Shown here: positions 27,098 to 36,528 of the stretch, one piece after another
Layout of the letters: each line of letters starts with the position of its first letter
How positions within the stretch are numbered: position 1 is the stretch's first letter
Source of the DNA: Gammaproteobacteria bacterium UBA4421
Lineage (GTDB): Bacteria; Pseudomonadota; Gammaproteobacteria; Pseudomonadales; Azotimanducaceae
DNA length: 64,000 nucleotides
Direction: 5' to 3'
Assembly (NCBI GenBank): GCA_002389675.1
Contig: DGQF01000009.1
Span: 2,461-66,460 of the forward strand
Notes under the pieces: generated by a model
The model's input: the letters and a program-made list of their open reading frames with translations, nothing else
What the model was told of the DNA's origin: nothing
Databases searched by the model: none
Position numbers and translations under genes: made by a program

Positions 27098-27979
27098 TTA
27101 CCAGTAGTAAAAAATAACAAAAATATGCACCGCCAGCGCAACCAACAATGCAAATGTAAGCGGCACATGGAAATACAGCCAAATTTTTAATATCGCTCTA
27201 TACTGGACATCCTTTCGCAGGCGTCGCAACAGTTGCTGCCGCCGCCCGAAAAATTCAAAAATCTCCGCAAGAGATTCCGCATTAATCCCTTTTCGCTGCG
27301 CAACGGGCAGCGTTTCAGACAAGCAGATGATAATGGGTCTTTGGTCGGTATTTTTCTTCCAGCGCGAAAGCGGGCTCAGCAAGAATTTAGATCGATCTCG
27401 TCCAAAGAGCTGGTCTGCTTTTGAACCTCCCAGCTCAGTACCTCTCAAGGCGCTCAAAATTTGGGTGACAACCTCCCCTCTCAGTCCCGCCGTCGTATCG
27501 AGGATGCGTTGGTCCAGCTCCTTGAGCTCCTCGAACCAAAGATCCGGATAGCCCGAACTCTGATTTCCACTCATAAGAATCGGCACATGAAGGTAGACAT
27601 ATAGACCAAATATTCCGGACACTACTACCCCAAAGGTGAGCCAAAAAGCCAAGGTATGAACATTTAAACTTTGCAACTCGAGCGCGCTGTGCATGGCTGA
27701 AAGAAAGATAACTAGAATCCCCAGATAAATGTGCGCCGACGCCCATCCTTCCACGCGCCCTAACCGCGAACGATAGCGGCGCTTACGGATACCCAGAAAA
27801 GCCAGTAATACAATCAGCAGCGCCCCCACGGTACCAAGCATATAACCCTGCCATGTACCACCAGACACTGGCGCTGCATTGCTGAATTGACTGACAAAAA
27901 CCGCCACAGAAATCACAAAAAGCACCACAAACCACTTTAAGTACCGGTAGTTTTTCCAAGCTAGCAGGCTCTCGTGCAC
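27098..27979 (-). CDS. Membrane protein with paired His in helices, cytochrome b-like
   Basis: 293 residues with about five membrane helices: two at the N-terminus (LKWFVVLFVISVAVFVSQF; GYMLGTVGALLIVLLAFLGI), two central ones (AHIYLGILVIFLSAMHSAL; TLAFWLTFGVVVSGIFGLYV) and one at the C-terminus (FHVPLTFALLVALAVHIFVIF). Helix His residues (AHIYLG, AMHSAL, FHVPLT, AVHIFV) are spaced as heme-b ligands often are. I therefore infer a b-type, possibly quinone-reacting, unit; no close family is recognised. A hydrophilic section of about 110 residues lies between helices 4 and 5, probably in the cytoplasm. GTG start with GGAGAG six bases upstream, inside the end of the upstream gene. Confidence 0.65.
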   Translation of the reverse strand: MHESLLAWKNYRYLKWFVVLFVISVAVFVSQFSNAAPVSGGTWQGYMLGTVGALLIVLLAFLGIRKRRYRSRLGRVEGWASAHIYLGILVIFLSAMHSALELQSLNVHTLAFWLTFGVVVSGIFGLYVYLHVPILMSGNQSSGYPDLWFEELKELDQRILDTTAGLRGEVVTQILSALRGTELGGSKADQLFGRDRSKFLLSPLSRWKKNTDQRPIIICLSETLPVAQRKGINAESLAEIFEFFGRRQQLLRRLRKDVQYRAILKIWLYFHVPLTFALLVALAVHIFVIFYYW

Positions 27980-27982
27980 CGA

Positions 27983-30472
27983 TTACTCTCCGATCATCTC
28001 TAGCAGTTCGCCCGAGCCCAACCGCAACGCCGCGCCGGTTGGACAGGCGCGGACACACGCAGGCCCTCCGGCGACCGTCGTACAGGCATCGCACTTAACC
28101 GCCAGCTTGATCGCGGGCACCTCTTGAGGGGCAATGTCATTGCTTGGCAAGAACCGTTGGGTGGCCGTCACCAACTGGTTCCATAAACCATTTTTTTGGT
28201 TGCTCATGGCAACCAAGTCGATCGCACCATAAGGGCAGTTAGCCTCGCAATTGCCGCAACCGATGCAGTTATCCTGGATATAAACTGCTCCTGTTTGCGT
28301 ACGACGAATCGCGTCAGGAGGGCAGTCTTTCATACAATGAGGCGTTTCGCAGTGCCTACAGGCTGTTGGGATATGAAAGCGCCCCAGCGATGGACCCTGC
28401 GCACGCTTTAACCTAGAAACGCCGCCATGAGTGCTTGCACAGGCAACCTCACACTGATCGCACCCGACACATTTACTCGAGTCTATAATCAAAGCGTCAG
28501 TGGCTTCACCCAAACCATTTTGCATCAAAAAATTCATCGCAGCTGCGGATGCTCGATGTGTATATAGGGTGTTGGTCTCCTGCAAGAGGACCGTCAAATC
28601 TTTTTCTAGAGCCGCACGAATCTCGGGATTTCCCGACAGTAATGCCCGGAATTTTTGCCCGTCGATTTCAACACATTCAGCTCGAGTCATCGCCAATGCA
28701 GAGTACATTCGACGCGGGTGTCCCATCAGCGACAATTGCCCTACAAGCTCACCTGCATATTGGTCTGCCACCAACTGTTGCTGGAGACCCTGCAACAAAT
28801 TTACGGTGCCAGCGCGCAACACATACAGTACATCACCATGATCACCCTCTTCAAATAATCGATTACCTGCTTCAAAAACTTTTGTTGGACAATCCCCAGC
28901 GATCAAGCGTAATTGATCGTCCTCTATTTTCGGCTTGAACGTCACTTTCAGAAGGTTAAACACAAACGCATCATCAAGTTGTTTGCGAACCGCGGTATTA
29001 GACAAAGCGAGTTTAATTAAAATACGGCGAGGAATTTGAATCACCACACAATCATCACCCATGCGGACGCTGGCATCTTGTGAACGCCCGGCGAACAAAC
29101 AACTCTCTCCAAAAAATTGTCCTACGCCCACCTGCGACCAAGGCGCACCTGGATAGGGCCGAATTTTCAGATTTCCTTCCATAACTACGTAGAATTTTTC
29201 AACAAAATCACCAGCGTCAAGGATGTGATGCCCGCCAGCAATAGCTGTCGGAGCACCGTCGATATAATCGCGCCCACTTTCCCCTCTTGCCCAGCTGCCG
29301 CTGATCGCCAGTCGACTCTCAATCATGAGTTCTCGAAAGCCAATGGGGCTTACGGATTCAAATAAGGCACCACGGCTGCAGAAAAAATCTAGCGTCTCGT
29401 CGACTGTTTTTTCCGGATATAAACCACCCAAACGCGCAACCAGCAACTCATGATCAGCCGGTTCAACATCATTCCCAGCAATAAAATCGACAACATCCTG
29501 GCCTTGATTCATCGCCTGTTTAATCAACGGATAGCCAGACAGCCCGCCAACCACATAAATACCTGGGACACTGGCCTGATAGCGCTTGTCCAGATCAGGC
29601 AGCGCAGTTGGTAATGGACTGGAAAAAGAAAGGCCCATCCGCTCCAGGCGCGCCCGAGGTGGGGTAGAACCCAAACGGGCAATCACTAAATGGCAAGCAA
29701 TCGACACCTCACCCGTTGCCGTCGTGAGTGTCACCTCCCCCATCTCCCCGGATCGTTCGGGCGGAGAAATTGATTTAACTGAACTGTCGTAATAACAATC
29801 AAGCGTGGACCGAGCATCGTTGATGCTGCCCAATACCGCGTTCAAATTGCCCGATTTTGCTCGACTGAACTCTGAACGCCGATTGACAATATAGACGTTG
29901 TTGCGCTCTTGCAGCGCCAAGGCATTTTCGATGGCTGAGTCGCCCGCCCCAATCACAATAACGTGCTTATCGTTGATTATTCTTGGGTCGGCTAAGCTAT
30001 AGCATACAAATTCTGATGGCTCATCATGCGTTACACCAATATGCCGCAAATTACCCTGAGTACCCGCCGCAACGATTACCGCGCCGGCAATAATGCTTCC
30101 ACCATTGGCTAGACGAACCTCAAAATCACCTTTAACACCAGACACTTCGGTGACTTCACAGGCGTAACGGATATTTAAATTTTGCGCGTCCACGTCCGTG
30201 TCCCACCGCATGAGAACGTCTTCTCGTTTACCCGCAGAAAAACCAATCGGACTGCGCAAATTCAAGAAACTCGGTTCATCCATGACGTGCTTGCCGACTT
30301 GATAAGCCTGAATGGTTTGCGCTATCGCATCGGCGCTCTCGAGCAGCACATAGGACGGTTGTTGCAGACCAGCTTCTCTATCAATTTCCGCAGCCCGGGC
30401 CGCCGCACTCAAACCAGCGGGTCCAGCACCCACAATGACCAAGTCATAACTATCTTTTATCGCGGCTTGCAT
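27983..30472 (-). CDS. FAD/NAD(P) oxidoreductase - two cNMP-binding-like domains - four-cluster ferredoxin fusion
   Basis: 829 residues, cytoplasmic. Residues 1-335 are a pyridine-nucleotide oxidoreductase of the thioredoxin-reductase-like type: FAD site VGAGPAG (14-20), NAD(P) site VIGAGDS (173-179), C-terminal GIYVVGGLSG. It has no redox CxxC. Two cyclic-nucleotide-binding-like domains follow, about 375-500 and 525-635. The first has FGE but no Arg in the phosphate cassette; the second has an Arg but Gln instead of Glu, so cyclic nucleotide binding is doubtful for both. The last 165 residues hold sixteen Cys in four 4Fe-4S patterns (668-678, 705-717, 736-746, 794-810), like HybA or DmsB electron-transfer subunits. 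It is the first gene of the operon, so it probably feeds electrons from NAD(P)H into the membrane, or the reverse. Confidence 0.85.
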   Translation of the reverse strand: MQAAIKDSYDLVIVGAGPAGLSAAARAAEIDREAGLQQPSYVLLESADAIAQTIQAYQVGKHVMDEPSFLNLRSPIGFSAGKREDVLMRWDTDVDAQNLNIRYACEVTEVSGVKGDFEVRLANGGSIIAGAVIVAAGTQGNLRHIGVTHDEPSEFVCYSLADPRIINDKHVIVIGAGDSAIENALALQERNNVYIVNRRSEFSRAKSGNLNAVLGSINDARSTLDCYYDSSVKSISPPERSGEMGEVTLTTATGEVSIACHLVIARLGSTPPRARLERMGLSFSSPLPTALPDLDKRYQASVPGIYVVGGLSGYPLIKQAMNQGQDVVDFIAGNDVEPADHELLVARLGGLYPEKTVDETLDFFCSRGALFESVSPIGFRELMIESRLAISGSWARGESGRDYIDGAPTAIAGGHHILDAGDFVEKFYVVMEGNLKIRPYPGAPWSQVGVGQFFGESCLFAGRSQDASVRMGDDCVVIQIPRRILIKLALSNTAVRKQLDDAFVFNLLKVTFKPKIEDDQLRLIAGDCPTKVFEAGNRLFEEGDHGDVLYVLRAGTVNLLQGLQQQLVADQYAGELVGQLSLMGHPRRMYSALAMTRAECVEIDGQKFRALLSGNPEIRAALEKDLTVLLQETNTLYTHRASAAAMNFLMQNGLGEATDALIIDSSKCVGCDQCEVACASTHGGVSRLKRAQGPSLGRFHIPTACRHCETPHCMKDCPPDAIRRTQTGAVYIQDNCIGCGNCEANCPYGAIDLVAMSNQKNGLWNQLVTATQRFLPSNDIAPQEVPAIKLAVKCDACTTVAGGPACVRACPTGAALRLGSGELLEMIGE

Positions 30473-30775
30473 AATAAAACTTCTATCAATTTGGGCTCAT
30501 ATCGGCGACCGTGACGCTAAGGAACCGACGGCAAAGCGCTGCGGCTCTCACGCAAATCCAGCGCCGTAGTCTGCGACATCACGTCGCTCGCAGCAAACTC
30601 CAACACTATTGAGCGTAATTCAACAGGCAAAGGGTAAAAAGCCCAAGACAAAAACGCCAGCAGTTTTGTCCACTTAGCCAGCCAGTTGAGGGCTTCTTTT
30701 CACCCATCGACGTATCAAGGTTTTTTTGCGAGCAAACACTCATGTACTATGTCTAATTTTACTGGGGAATTTATG
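30473..30775. other. Intergenic region, divergent promoters of the electron-transfer operon and a thiolase
   Basis: About 300 bases. It must contain the promoter of the seven-gene leftward operon and that of the rightward thiolase. TTGCGA (about 30726-30731) with TATGTC sixteen bases later is a possible sigma-70 pair for the thiolase. I see no FNR, Fur or CRP site. A 60-codon open frame on the minus strand (30517-30699) lacks a start codon. Confidence 0.4.
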
Positions 30776-31942
30776 ATGGATAATGTTTATATCATCGAAG
30801 CGGTACGCAGCCCAATCGGCAAGCGAGGCAAGGGACTTGCAGGATTAATGCCGGCAGATCTTCTGGGCCAAGTACAGAGCGCAGCCATTAATCGAAGCGG
30901 CATTCCACCAGAGAAGGTTGGCCAAGTGATCGGCGGTTGCGTATCTCAGGTGGGCGAGCAAACCTTTAACATTGCCAGAATCGCATGGCTGTCTCAGGGC
31001 CTGCCTGAAGACATCGCCGCAACCACAATCGACTCCCAGTGTGGTTCAAGCCAACAGGCCACATCCATGGGCGCAGCTATGGTCTCTTGCGGAATGGAGG
31101 ATATTGTCATGTGCTGCGGCGTTGAAATGATGTCGCGGGTGCCCTTGGGTTCTGCAATGAAAGAAGGCTCACCTATGGGCGAGAGCTATTTTTCGCATTA
31201 TCAACCCACCAGCCAGTTTCAAGGCGCTGCTATGATCGCCGAGGAATATCAAATCTCCCGAGCCGACACAGACCGTTTTGGGCTACGCAGTCAGGAGCGC
31301 GCCAAGCGCGCCCAGCAAGAAGGGCGCTTCACGCGAGAAATCACCCCGATAATGGCACCGGTTTTGGATGCTGAAGGTCAGCCTACCGGAAAGACTCAAG
31401 AAATCAGCGTCGATGAAGGCATTCGCGAAACAACCTTGGACGCACTCACCGGCCTGAAATTGGTTCCAGGACAAGACATTCATACTGCAGGCACCAGTTC
31501 GCAGGTATCCGACGGCGCCGCTGTTGTCTTACTCGCTAATCAAAAAGCCGTTGATGAACTGGGGCTCAAGCCCCGTGCAAAAATTCTTGCATCAACGCTG
31601 GTCGGCTGTGACCCTGAAACTATGCTCAAAGGACCGATACCCGCAAGCCATAAAGTTTTGGGACAAACCGGATTGTCCGTAGCCGATATCGACGTTTTCG
31701 AAGTTAATGAGGCATTTGCTTCTGTTGTGATGGCTTGGGAGAAAGCGCTTCAGCCGAACCCTGAGAACGTTAACCCCAACGGCGGCGCTATCGCGCTGGG
31801 CCATCCGACCGGCAGCACCGGTGCACGCCTGATCACCAGCGCGCTCCACGAACTTGAGCGTAAAGACGGACGCTACGGTTTAATCGCCATGTGCTGTGGC
31901 GGGGGGCTAGGTACAGGCACGATCATCGAACGCCTGCCTTAA
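30776..31942 (+). CDS. Thiolase (acetyl-CoA acyltransferase family)
   Basis: 388 residues, the usual length. The active-site Cys is Cys89 in [10 protein letters not shown]; the His is in [17 protein letters not shown] and the second Cys in [10 protein letters not shown] near the C-terminus. It is a degradative or biosynthetic acyl-CoA thiolase of the FadA-like type, cytoplasmic; the chain length is unknown. The frame is open to 30686, but GGGGA seven bases before the second ATG of ATGATG fixes the start at 30776 (MDNVYIIEA). Its neighbour downstream is a thiolase-like protein, so the two may act in one acyl-CoA pathway. Confidence 0.9.
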   Translation: MDNVYIIEAVRSPIGKRGKGLAGLMPADLLGQVQSAAINRSGIPPEKVGQVIGGCVSQVGEQTFNIARIAWLSQGLPEDIAATTIDSQCGSSQQATSMGAAMVSCGMEDIVMCCGVEMMSRVPLGSAMKEGSPMGESYFSHYQPTSQFQGAAMIAEEYQISRADTDRFGLRSQERAKRAQQEGRFTREITPIMAPVLDAEGQPTGKTQEISVDEGIRETTLDALTGLKLVPGQDIHTAGTSSQVSDGAAVVLLANQKAVDELGLKPRAKILASTLVGCDPETMLKGPIPASHKVLGQTGLSVADIDVFEVNEAFASVVMAWEKALQPNPENVNPNGGAIALGHPTGSTGARLITSALHELERKDGRYGLIAMCCGGGLGTGTIIERLP

Positions 31943-31997
31943 AGGCCCAACGAATTTGCGCACGCACTCTTGTTACGCTTTAAATTTAGGAAAATAA

Positions 31998-33455
31998 ATG
32001 GACGATAATACGCCTATATTGGTCGGGATCGCGCAATTGGAGCAGCGTATCAACGACCTTGGTGAAGCCAAAGAACCCGTTGACCTTATGATCGACGCGG
32101 TCAAGGCTGCCGCGCGTGACGCCGGCAGCTCTAAATTGATGAAAGCCCCCGCTGTTCGGGTCATTCGAGGCATCTGGCCTTATCAAAATCCAGCAAAAGC
32201 GGTTGCTGAGGCCATTGGAACACCCAATGCAGAGACCGCTCTGACACCCTACGGCGGCAATTTTGTCCAGACTACTTTGAATCAATCCTGTCTGGATATT
32301 CAAGCGGGCAAACACGATGTCATAATTATTACCGGCGCCGAGTGCGGCAATACACAGGCCAAAGCAGCAAAAGCTAAACACGATCTCAACTGGAAACCTT
32401 TGAGCGGTACACCCGACATTATGATGGGCACTGAAGTCGATATGCGACACCCGGCGGAACAGGCTATTAGGCTCGGCCGACCCATTCAAATTTACCCTAT
32501 TTTTGAAACTGCCTTACGACATCAATTGGGGCTCGAAGTAGACGCACATCTAGACCATATTGCAAAGTTGTGGTCAGATTTTAGCGCCGTGGCGGCAGAC
32601 AATCCAAACGCGTGGATACGCCAGAAAAAAAGCGCCGAAGACATTCGCACACCATCAGCCACCAATCGCCCCGTCTCTTTCCCCTATCCCAAGTTCATGA
32701 ATTCGAATAACAACGTCGACCAAGGTGCCGCGCTAATTTTATGTTCGCAAGCAAAAGCCCTAGCGTTGGGTATCCCAAAGGAAAAATGGGTATACCCTTG
32801 GACAGGGACCGACGCACATGACCACTACTTTGTTTCTAATCGCGATAATCTTTATTCCTCCCCGGCTATTCGGCTGGCCGGCAACCGATGTTTAGAGCTA
32901 GCAGGAGTTAGCGTGGGCGATCTGGACAGGGTCGATGTCTATAGCTGTTTTCCAGTCGCCGTGCAGGTTGCTGCGCGCGAACTCGGGCTAGAGACCAACA
33001 AGCCACTGACTGTCACTGGCGGATTAACTTGGGCTGGCGGACCATTGAACAACTACGTCATGCACTCAATTGCACGCATGGCCGAACTGCTGCGGGCCAA
33101 ACCGGGAGACAAAGGCTTAATCACCGCCAACGGCGGGTATTTAACAAAGCACGCGTTTGGTCTTTATTCAACCGAACCACCCGCGACTCCCTTCCAACAT
33201 GATGACCTGCAGCCTGCAGTTGACGCGCTCTACAAGAGAGAGGTTGTCGCTCAATATCAAGGAGATGGCCAGATCGAAGGCTATAGCGTCATGTACGGTC
33301 CAGAAGGGCCAGCTAAAGCGTTCATGGCTTGTCGATTGAACGACGATAGCCGCACTTGGGCTATTAGCGAAGACCAAGAAGTGCTTGCCGCTATGACGCA
33401 CGAAGAGTTTTGTGGGCGTACCGTTCGTATTGCAGACAACATTGGCGAATTCTAA
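31998..33455 (+). CDS. Thiolase-like (SCP2/acetyl-CoA acetyltransferase-like) protein
   Basis: 485 residues. N-terminal PILVGIAQLEQRIND and the C-terminal half with VGDLDRVDVYSCFPVAVQVA and ITANGGYLTKHAFGLYST fit the lipid-transfer/thiolase-like branch of the thiolase superfamily. The catalytic His is probably in the GGYLTKHA motif; a Cys stands in LNQSCLDIQAG, but it is not in the standard thiolase context, so full thiolase activity is uncertain. Some such proteins act in steroid or branched-chain side-chain breakdown. It lies 55 bases after the thiolase and overlaps the RDD gene by 44 bases, suggesting one transcript. Confidence 0.8.
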   Translation: MDDNTPILVGIAQLEQRINDLGEAKEPVDLMIDAVKAAARDAGSSKLMKAPAVRVIRGIWPYQNPAKAVAEAIGTPNAETALTPYGGNFVQTTLNQSCLDIQAGKHDVIIITGAECGNTQAKAAKAKHDLNWKPLSGTPDIMMGTEVDMRHPAEQAIRLGRPIQIYPIFETALRHQLGLEVDAHLDHIAKLWSDFSAVAADNPNAWIRQKKSAEDIRTPSATNRPVSFPYPKFMNSNNNVDQGAALILCSQAKALALGIPKEKWVYPWTGTDAHDHYFVSNRDNLYSSPAIRLAGNRCLELAGVSVGDLDRVDVYSCFPVAVQVAARELGLETNKPLTVTGGLTWAGGPLNNYVMHSIARMAELLRAKPGDKGLITANGGYLTKHAFGLYSTEPPATPFQHDDLQPAVDALYKREVVAQYQGDGQIEGYSVMYGPEGPAKAFMACRLNDDSRTWAISEDQEVLAAMTHEEFCGRTVRIADNIGEF

Positions 33456-33888
33456 GCCATCCTCCGAGGCCGCTTACCCAGCCGGCCTCGGCCGGCGTTT
33501 GGGCGCAGGCCTCTACGATGGTCTACTGATCGTCGCCCTTTGGATGGGCACTTTATTCATCGGCGTGCTCATCAATTCAGGTGAAGCCATCAGCGGAGCA
33601 GGCGTGCAAATGCTGCTGCTGGCCGAACTGCTCGTATTCTACCTCTACTTCTGGTCGCGTGATGGTCAAACCTTGGGCATGACCGCCTGGCGTATCAAAG
33701 TGGTCGACGAAACTGGCCGACCACCAAGTTTTCGACAACTGATCATTCGGCTGATCAGCGCTCTACTATCTTGGATCAGCCTTGGTATTGGGTACCTATG
33801 GTTTTACGTCGGCAAGCGCCAACAAACATGGCATGATCAGCTGAGCAAAACGTTAGTTGTTCATATTCCAAAAAGCCACAGACGCTGA
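33412..33888 (+). CDS. RDD family membrane protein
   Basis: 158 residues with about three membrane helices. The family name motif appears as GLGRRLGAGLYDGLLIVALWM (Arg-Asp character) and the later DGQTLGMTAWRIKVVDETGRP segment is typical. The family is poorly understood; some members are Na+(Li+)/H+ antiporters. GTG at 33412 lies within the end of the thiolase-like gene; a TTG at 33442 is an alternative. In many gammaproteobacteria an RDD gene sits beside lptFG, and it does so here, convergent with lptF. Confidence 0.75.
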   Translation: MGVPFVLQTTLANSKPSSEAAYPAGLGRRLGAGLYDGLLIVALWMGTLFIGVLINSGEAISGAGVQMLLLAELLVFYLYFWSRDGQTLGMTAWRIKVVDETGRPPSFRQLIIRLISALLSWISLGIGYLWFYVGKRQQTWHDQLSKTLVVHIPKSHRR

Positions 33889-33894
33889 TTTGTC

Positions 33895-33925
33895 ATAGCC
33901 CGATTCAATACCCACACTGGGCTAT
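33895..33925. terminator. Hairpin between convergent RDD and lptF genes
   Basis: ATAGCCC (33895-33901) pairs with GGGCTAT (33919-33925) over a 17-base loop. It sits between two convergent stop codons, where a shared terminator is expected. No T-run follows, so it is only a candidate. Confidence 0.35.
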
Positions 33926-33951
33926 CCGTGACCCGTCCAAAAGATCATCAC

Positions 33952-35013
33952 TCAGGACGGTTGAGCAAGTCTACGCGCAAGCACAACAGCCAAAATTGCA
34001 AAAGACAAATGGACACCCCACAGCCCGACATCAGCCGGCACGTCTTCTTCACGCAGCGCATTTTGGTTCACCACTAGCGCAAGATAGTAAACCAGCATCA
34101 CCAGCATGCCAGGCAAAACTCGAGCAAAGCGCCCCTGACGGGGCTGCACGCGGGAAATGCCAACCGCTAAAACAGCTCCGATGAGCGTAAATAGAGGTAA
34201 CGCAACCCGCCAATGCCACTCAGCACGGCTTAAGGGATCACTCCCTAAAGACTGCATGGGTGCCGCTTCCACATCCAAGCGAGCACGCCGTTTATCAACT
34301 GTTTCTAAGCGCTGGCTGAGTTGTTTGAATGCCATACTGCGCACGTCCATTGAATCGATCGAAAATTCATACCGGCGACCATCATTTAAAATCAAAAATC
34401 GAGACCCACTGCGCTCATCGACCGCCTGCGTAGCGCTCTGCGCCCAAATATTCACCGTTGCACCAGTCTCTAGGCGTTGGGAGATAAATACATCATACAA
34501 CACACGACGATCAGCAGAGATATCTTGACTGTAGGTCACACGTCGACCGTAATCGTAGGTATGAAAAACCCCGGGATTAACCGTTTCGAACTCGCTCTGT
34601 GCACGTTGTTGCGTAACGAAATCGAGCAAAACACGCTGCGAGAGCGGCGTCAGGACCCACGCCAAAGCCGCGACAAGGCCGACGATTATCACAACCGAAC
34701 CACTGACCCAAACGAGCAGGCGGACAGTAGAAAGCCCCGCAGTTTGCAGCACCACCATTTCTTGCTCAGCATACATCCGACCCAACGTGAGCAAGAGTGC
34801 GACATAAAGTGCAAAAGGCGCCACTAATTGCAGAAATTCAGGCAGTCGCAAACCAATTATGGTCAAAACGGTTGTCCCCGTGAATTTGCCCATAGCGGCC
34901 TCTTGCAGGTAACCAATAAACCGCCCCCCCACCGCGACCAATAAAAGCAGTGCCAGAGTGACCAAAAAAACGGCCATTATCTCCCGATTTAGATGCCTCA
35001 ACGCAACAGTCAT
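33952..35013 (-). CDS. lptF: LPS export system permease LptF
   Basis: 353 residues with membrane helices at both ends and a periplasmic middle domain, as in the LptF/LptG family. Together with LptG and LptB it extracts lipopolysaccharide from the inner membrane and passes it to LptC. Early segments (YLQEAAMGKFTG, LRLPEFLQLVAPFALYVALL, RMYAEQEMVVLQTAGLS) match LptF; the E-x-E coupling region is in YAEQEMVV. AAAGG lies five bases before the ATG. It diverges from pepA, the standard gammaproteobacterial arrangement, but no lptG follows: the next gene is the convergent RDD gene. Confidence 0.88.
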   Translation of the reverse strand: MTVALRHLNREIMAVFLVTLALLLLVAVGGRFIGYLQEAAMGKFTGTTVLTIIGLRLPEFLQLVAPFALYVALLLTLGRMYAEQEMVVLQTAGLSTVRLLVWVSGSVVIIVGLVAALAWVLTPLSQRVLLDFVTQQRAQSEFETVNPGVFHTYDYGRRVTYSQDISADRRVLYDVFISQRLETGATVNIWAQSATQAVDERSGSRFLILNDGRRYEFSIDSMDVRSMAFKQLSQRLETVDKRRARLDVEAAPMQSLGSDPLSRAEWHWRVALPLFTLIGAVLAVGISRVQPRQGRFARVLPGMLVMLVYYLALVVNQNALREEDVPADVGLWGVHLSFAILAVVLARRLAQPS

Positions 35014-35074
35014 ATGACCTTTCGTCGTTTTAAATTAGAATGTAAACACTTCAATCAGACAATCTTGAGTGCAG

Positions 35075-36520
35075 ATGAAATATAGTTTAACCGATGACGC
35101 CGTTGATGACCTAAGCACACCTTGTTTGGTCGTTTCATTGGCGCGTGCAAAAGTTGTCGCACAGGCGCTGGACGAGCATGACTTATTTGCACAAGCCAGC
35201 CAAGACTTTAAAGACGACGCTGACCAGACACTCACCGTTCACCTGCCTGGCAAGATCTCGAGATTACTGGTGATAGGCGGTGCCGACCAGGTCCTAAAAC
35301 CAGAGGAGTTTCGCAAATTGATCTCTGGCGCTGCTCGCGCACTATGCAAATTGCCAATCAAACAGGCCGTTGTCGCGCTGGAAGCTTGCACAGTGAGCGA
35401 TCAAACAACCGCAGAAAAACTGCAAAGCGCAATGCAGAGCATCAGCCATGCGGCTTATCGCTACACCAAGCACAAATCAAAACCTGCAAAACCTGCAACC
35501 CTGACAGCCATCAAGTTTCTGGTTGAGCACAAAAAAGGGCTCAGCCCGTGTGTTAAGCAAGGTAACGCATTGGACGCCGGCATGGCACTCAGTCGAGACC
35601 TAGGTAACGAACCGCCAAACATTTGTAATCCGGCTTATTTACTCAGCCAAGCCCAACAGTTCGCCGATCACCCCAAAGTAGTGGTGTCTTATTTGGACGA
35701 AAAACAAATGACCGCCGCCAACATGGGGGCATTTATGTCGGTCTCGAGGGGCAGCGATGTGCCGGGCTATATGATTATTATCGAATATAAGGGAGGCAAA
35801 CCCGGGGATGCACCTATTGCACTGGTAGGCAAGGGCATCACGTTTGATACCGGTGGCATTTCATTGAAGCCTCCTCCCGGCATGGATGAAATGAAATTTG
35901 ATATGGGAGGCGCGGCGGCAGTGCTGGGCGCCACTGAGGCGGTCATCGCTGCGGGATTGAAACTCAACCTGATCACCGTGGTTGCCGCCGCCGAAAATAT
36001 GCCCAGCGGCCGGGCTTCGCGCCCAGGAGATATCGTCACCTCAGCTTCCGGCAAAACCATTGAAATACTCAACACCGATGCTGAAGGCCGACTTGTACTG
36101 TGCGACGCTCTCACCCACGTACAAACCTTTAAACCTAAGACCATCATTGATGTCGCGACGCTCACTGGCGCCTGTGTCGTCGCTCTTGGCGCCCATGCCA
36201 GCGGCCTGTATGCCAACAACCAGAGCTTAGCCGATGATCTGCTCAAAGCCGGTCAAGCATCCGGAGATAAAGCGTGGCAGATGCCGCTATGGGACGAGTA
36301 TCATTCTGCCCTGCAGAGCAACTTTGCAGACATGGCCAATGTTGGCGGACGCAATGCTGGCAGCGTTACTGCGGCCTGCTTTTTGTCCGAATTTGTTAAA
36401 GATGTAGATTGGGCGCACATGGATGTCGCGGGCAGCGCGTTTTTGGGCGGGGCCAAAAAAGGCGCCACCGGCCGGCCGGTGCCCCTGCTCTTCGCCTATC
36501 TTTGCGAAAAAGCGGGTTAG
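35075..36520 (+). CDS. pepA: Leucyl aminopeptidase PepA
   Basis: 481 residues. The M17 signature [14 protein letters not shown] is present, and the metal and active-site region [20 protein letters not shown] includes the Lys and Asp that bind two metals. It removes N-terminal residues in the cytoplasm and in E. coli also acts as a DNA-binding regulator. ATG 35075 is chosen because GAG stands six bases before it; a GTG at 35069 is in frame. It leads pepA-holC-valS, with holC starting nine bases after its stop. Confidence 0.93.
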   Translation: MKYSLTDDAVDDLSTPCLVVSLARAKVVAQALDEHDLFAQASQDFKDDADQTLTVHLPGKISRLLVIGGADQVLKPEEFRKLISGAARALCKLPIKQAVVALEACTVSDQTTAEKLQSAMQSISHAAYRYTKHKSKPAKPATLTAIKFLVEHKKGLSPCVKQGNALDAGMALSRDLGNEPPNICNPAYLLSQAQQFADHPKVVVSYLDEKQMTAANMGAFMSVSRGSDVPGYMIIIEYKGGKPGDAPIALVGKGITFDTGGISLKPPPGMDEMKFDMGGAAAVLGATEAVIAAGLKLNLITVVAAAENMPSGRASRPGDIVTSASGKTIEILNTDAEGRLVLCDALTHVQTFKPKTIIDVATLTGACVVALGAHASGLYANNQSLADDLLKAGQASGDKAWQMPLWDEYHSALQSNFADMANVGGRNAGSVTAACFLSEFVKDVDWAHMDVAGSAFLGGAKKGATGRPVPLLFAYLCEKAG

Positions 36521-36528
36521 CGTCGAAT

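Noticed and set aside
30517..30699. Minus-strand open frame of about 60 codons with a hydrophobic stretch (LLAFLSWAFYPLPVEL)
   Set aside because: No start codon follows the upstream stop; a one-base shift would bring a GTG into frame, so it may be a decayed gene, but a frame of this length is expected by chance.
30473..30775. FNR or ArcA site for the electron-transfer operon
   Set aside because: Only half-sites (TTGAT, ATCAA) are seen, not at the right spacing.
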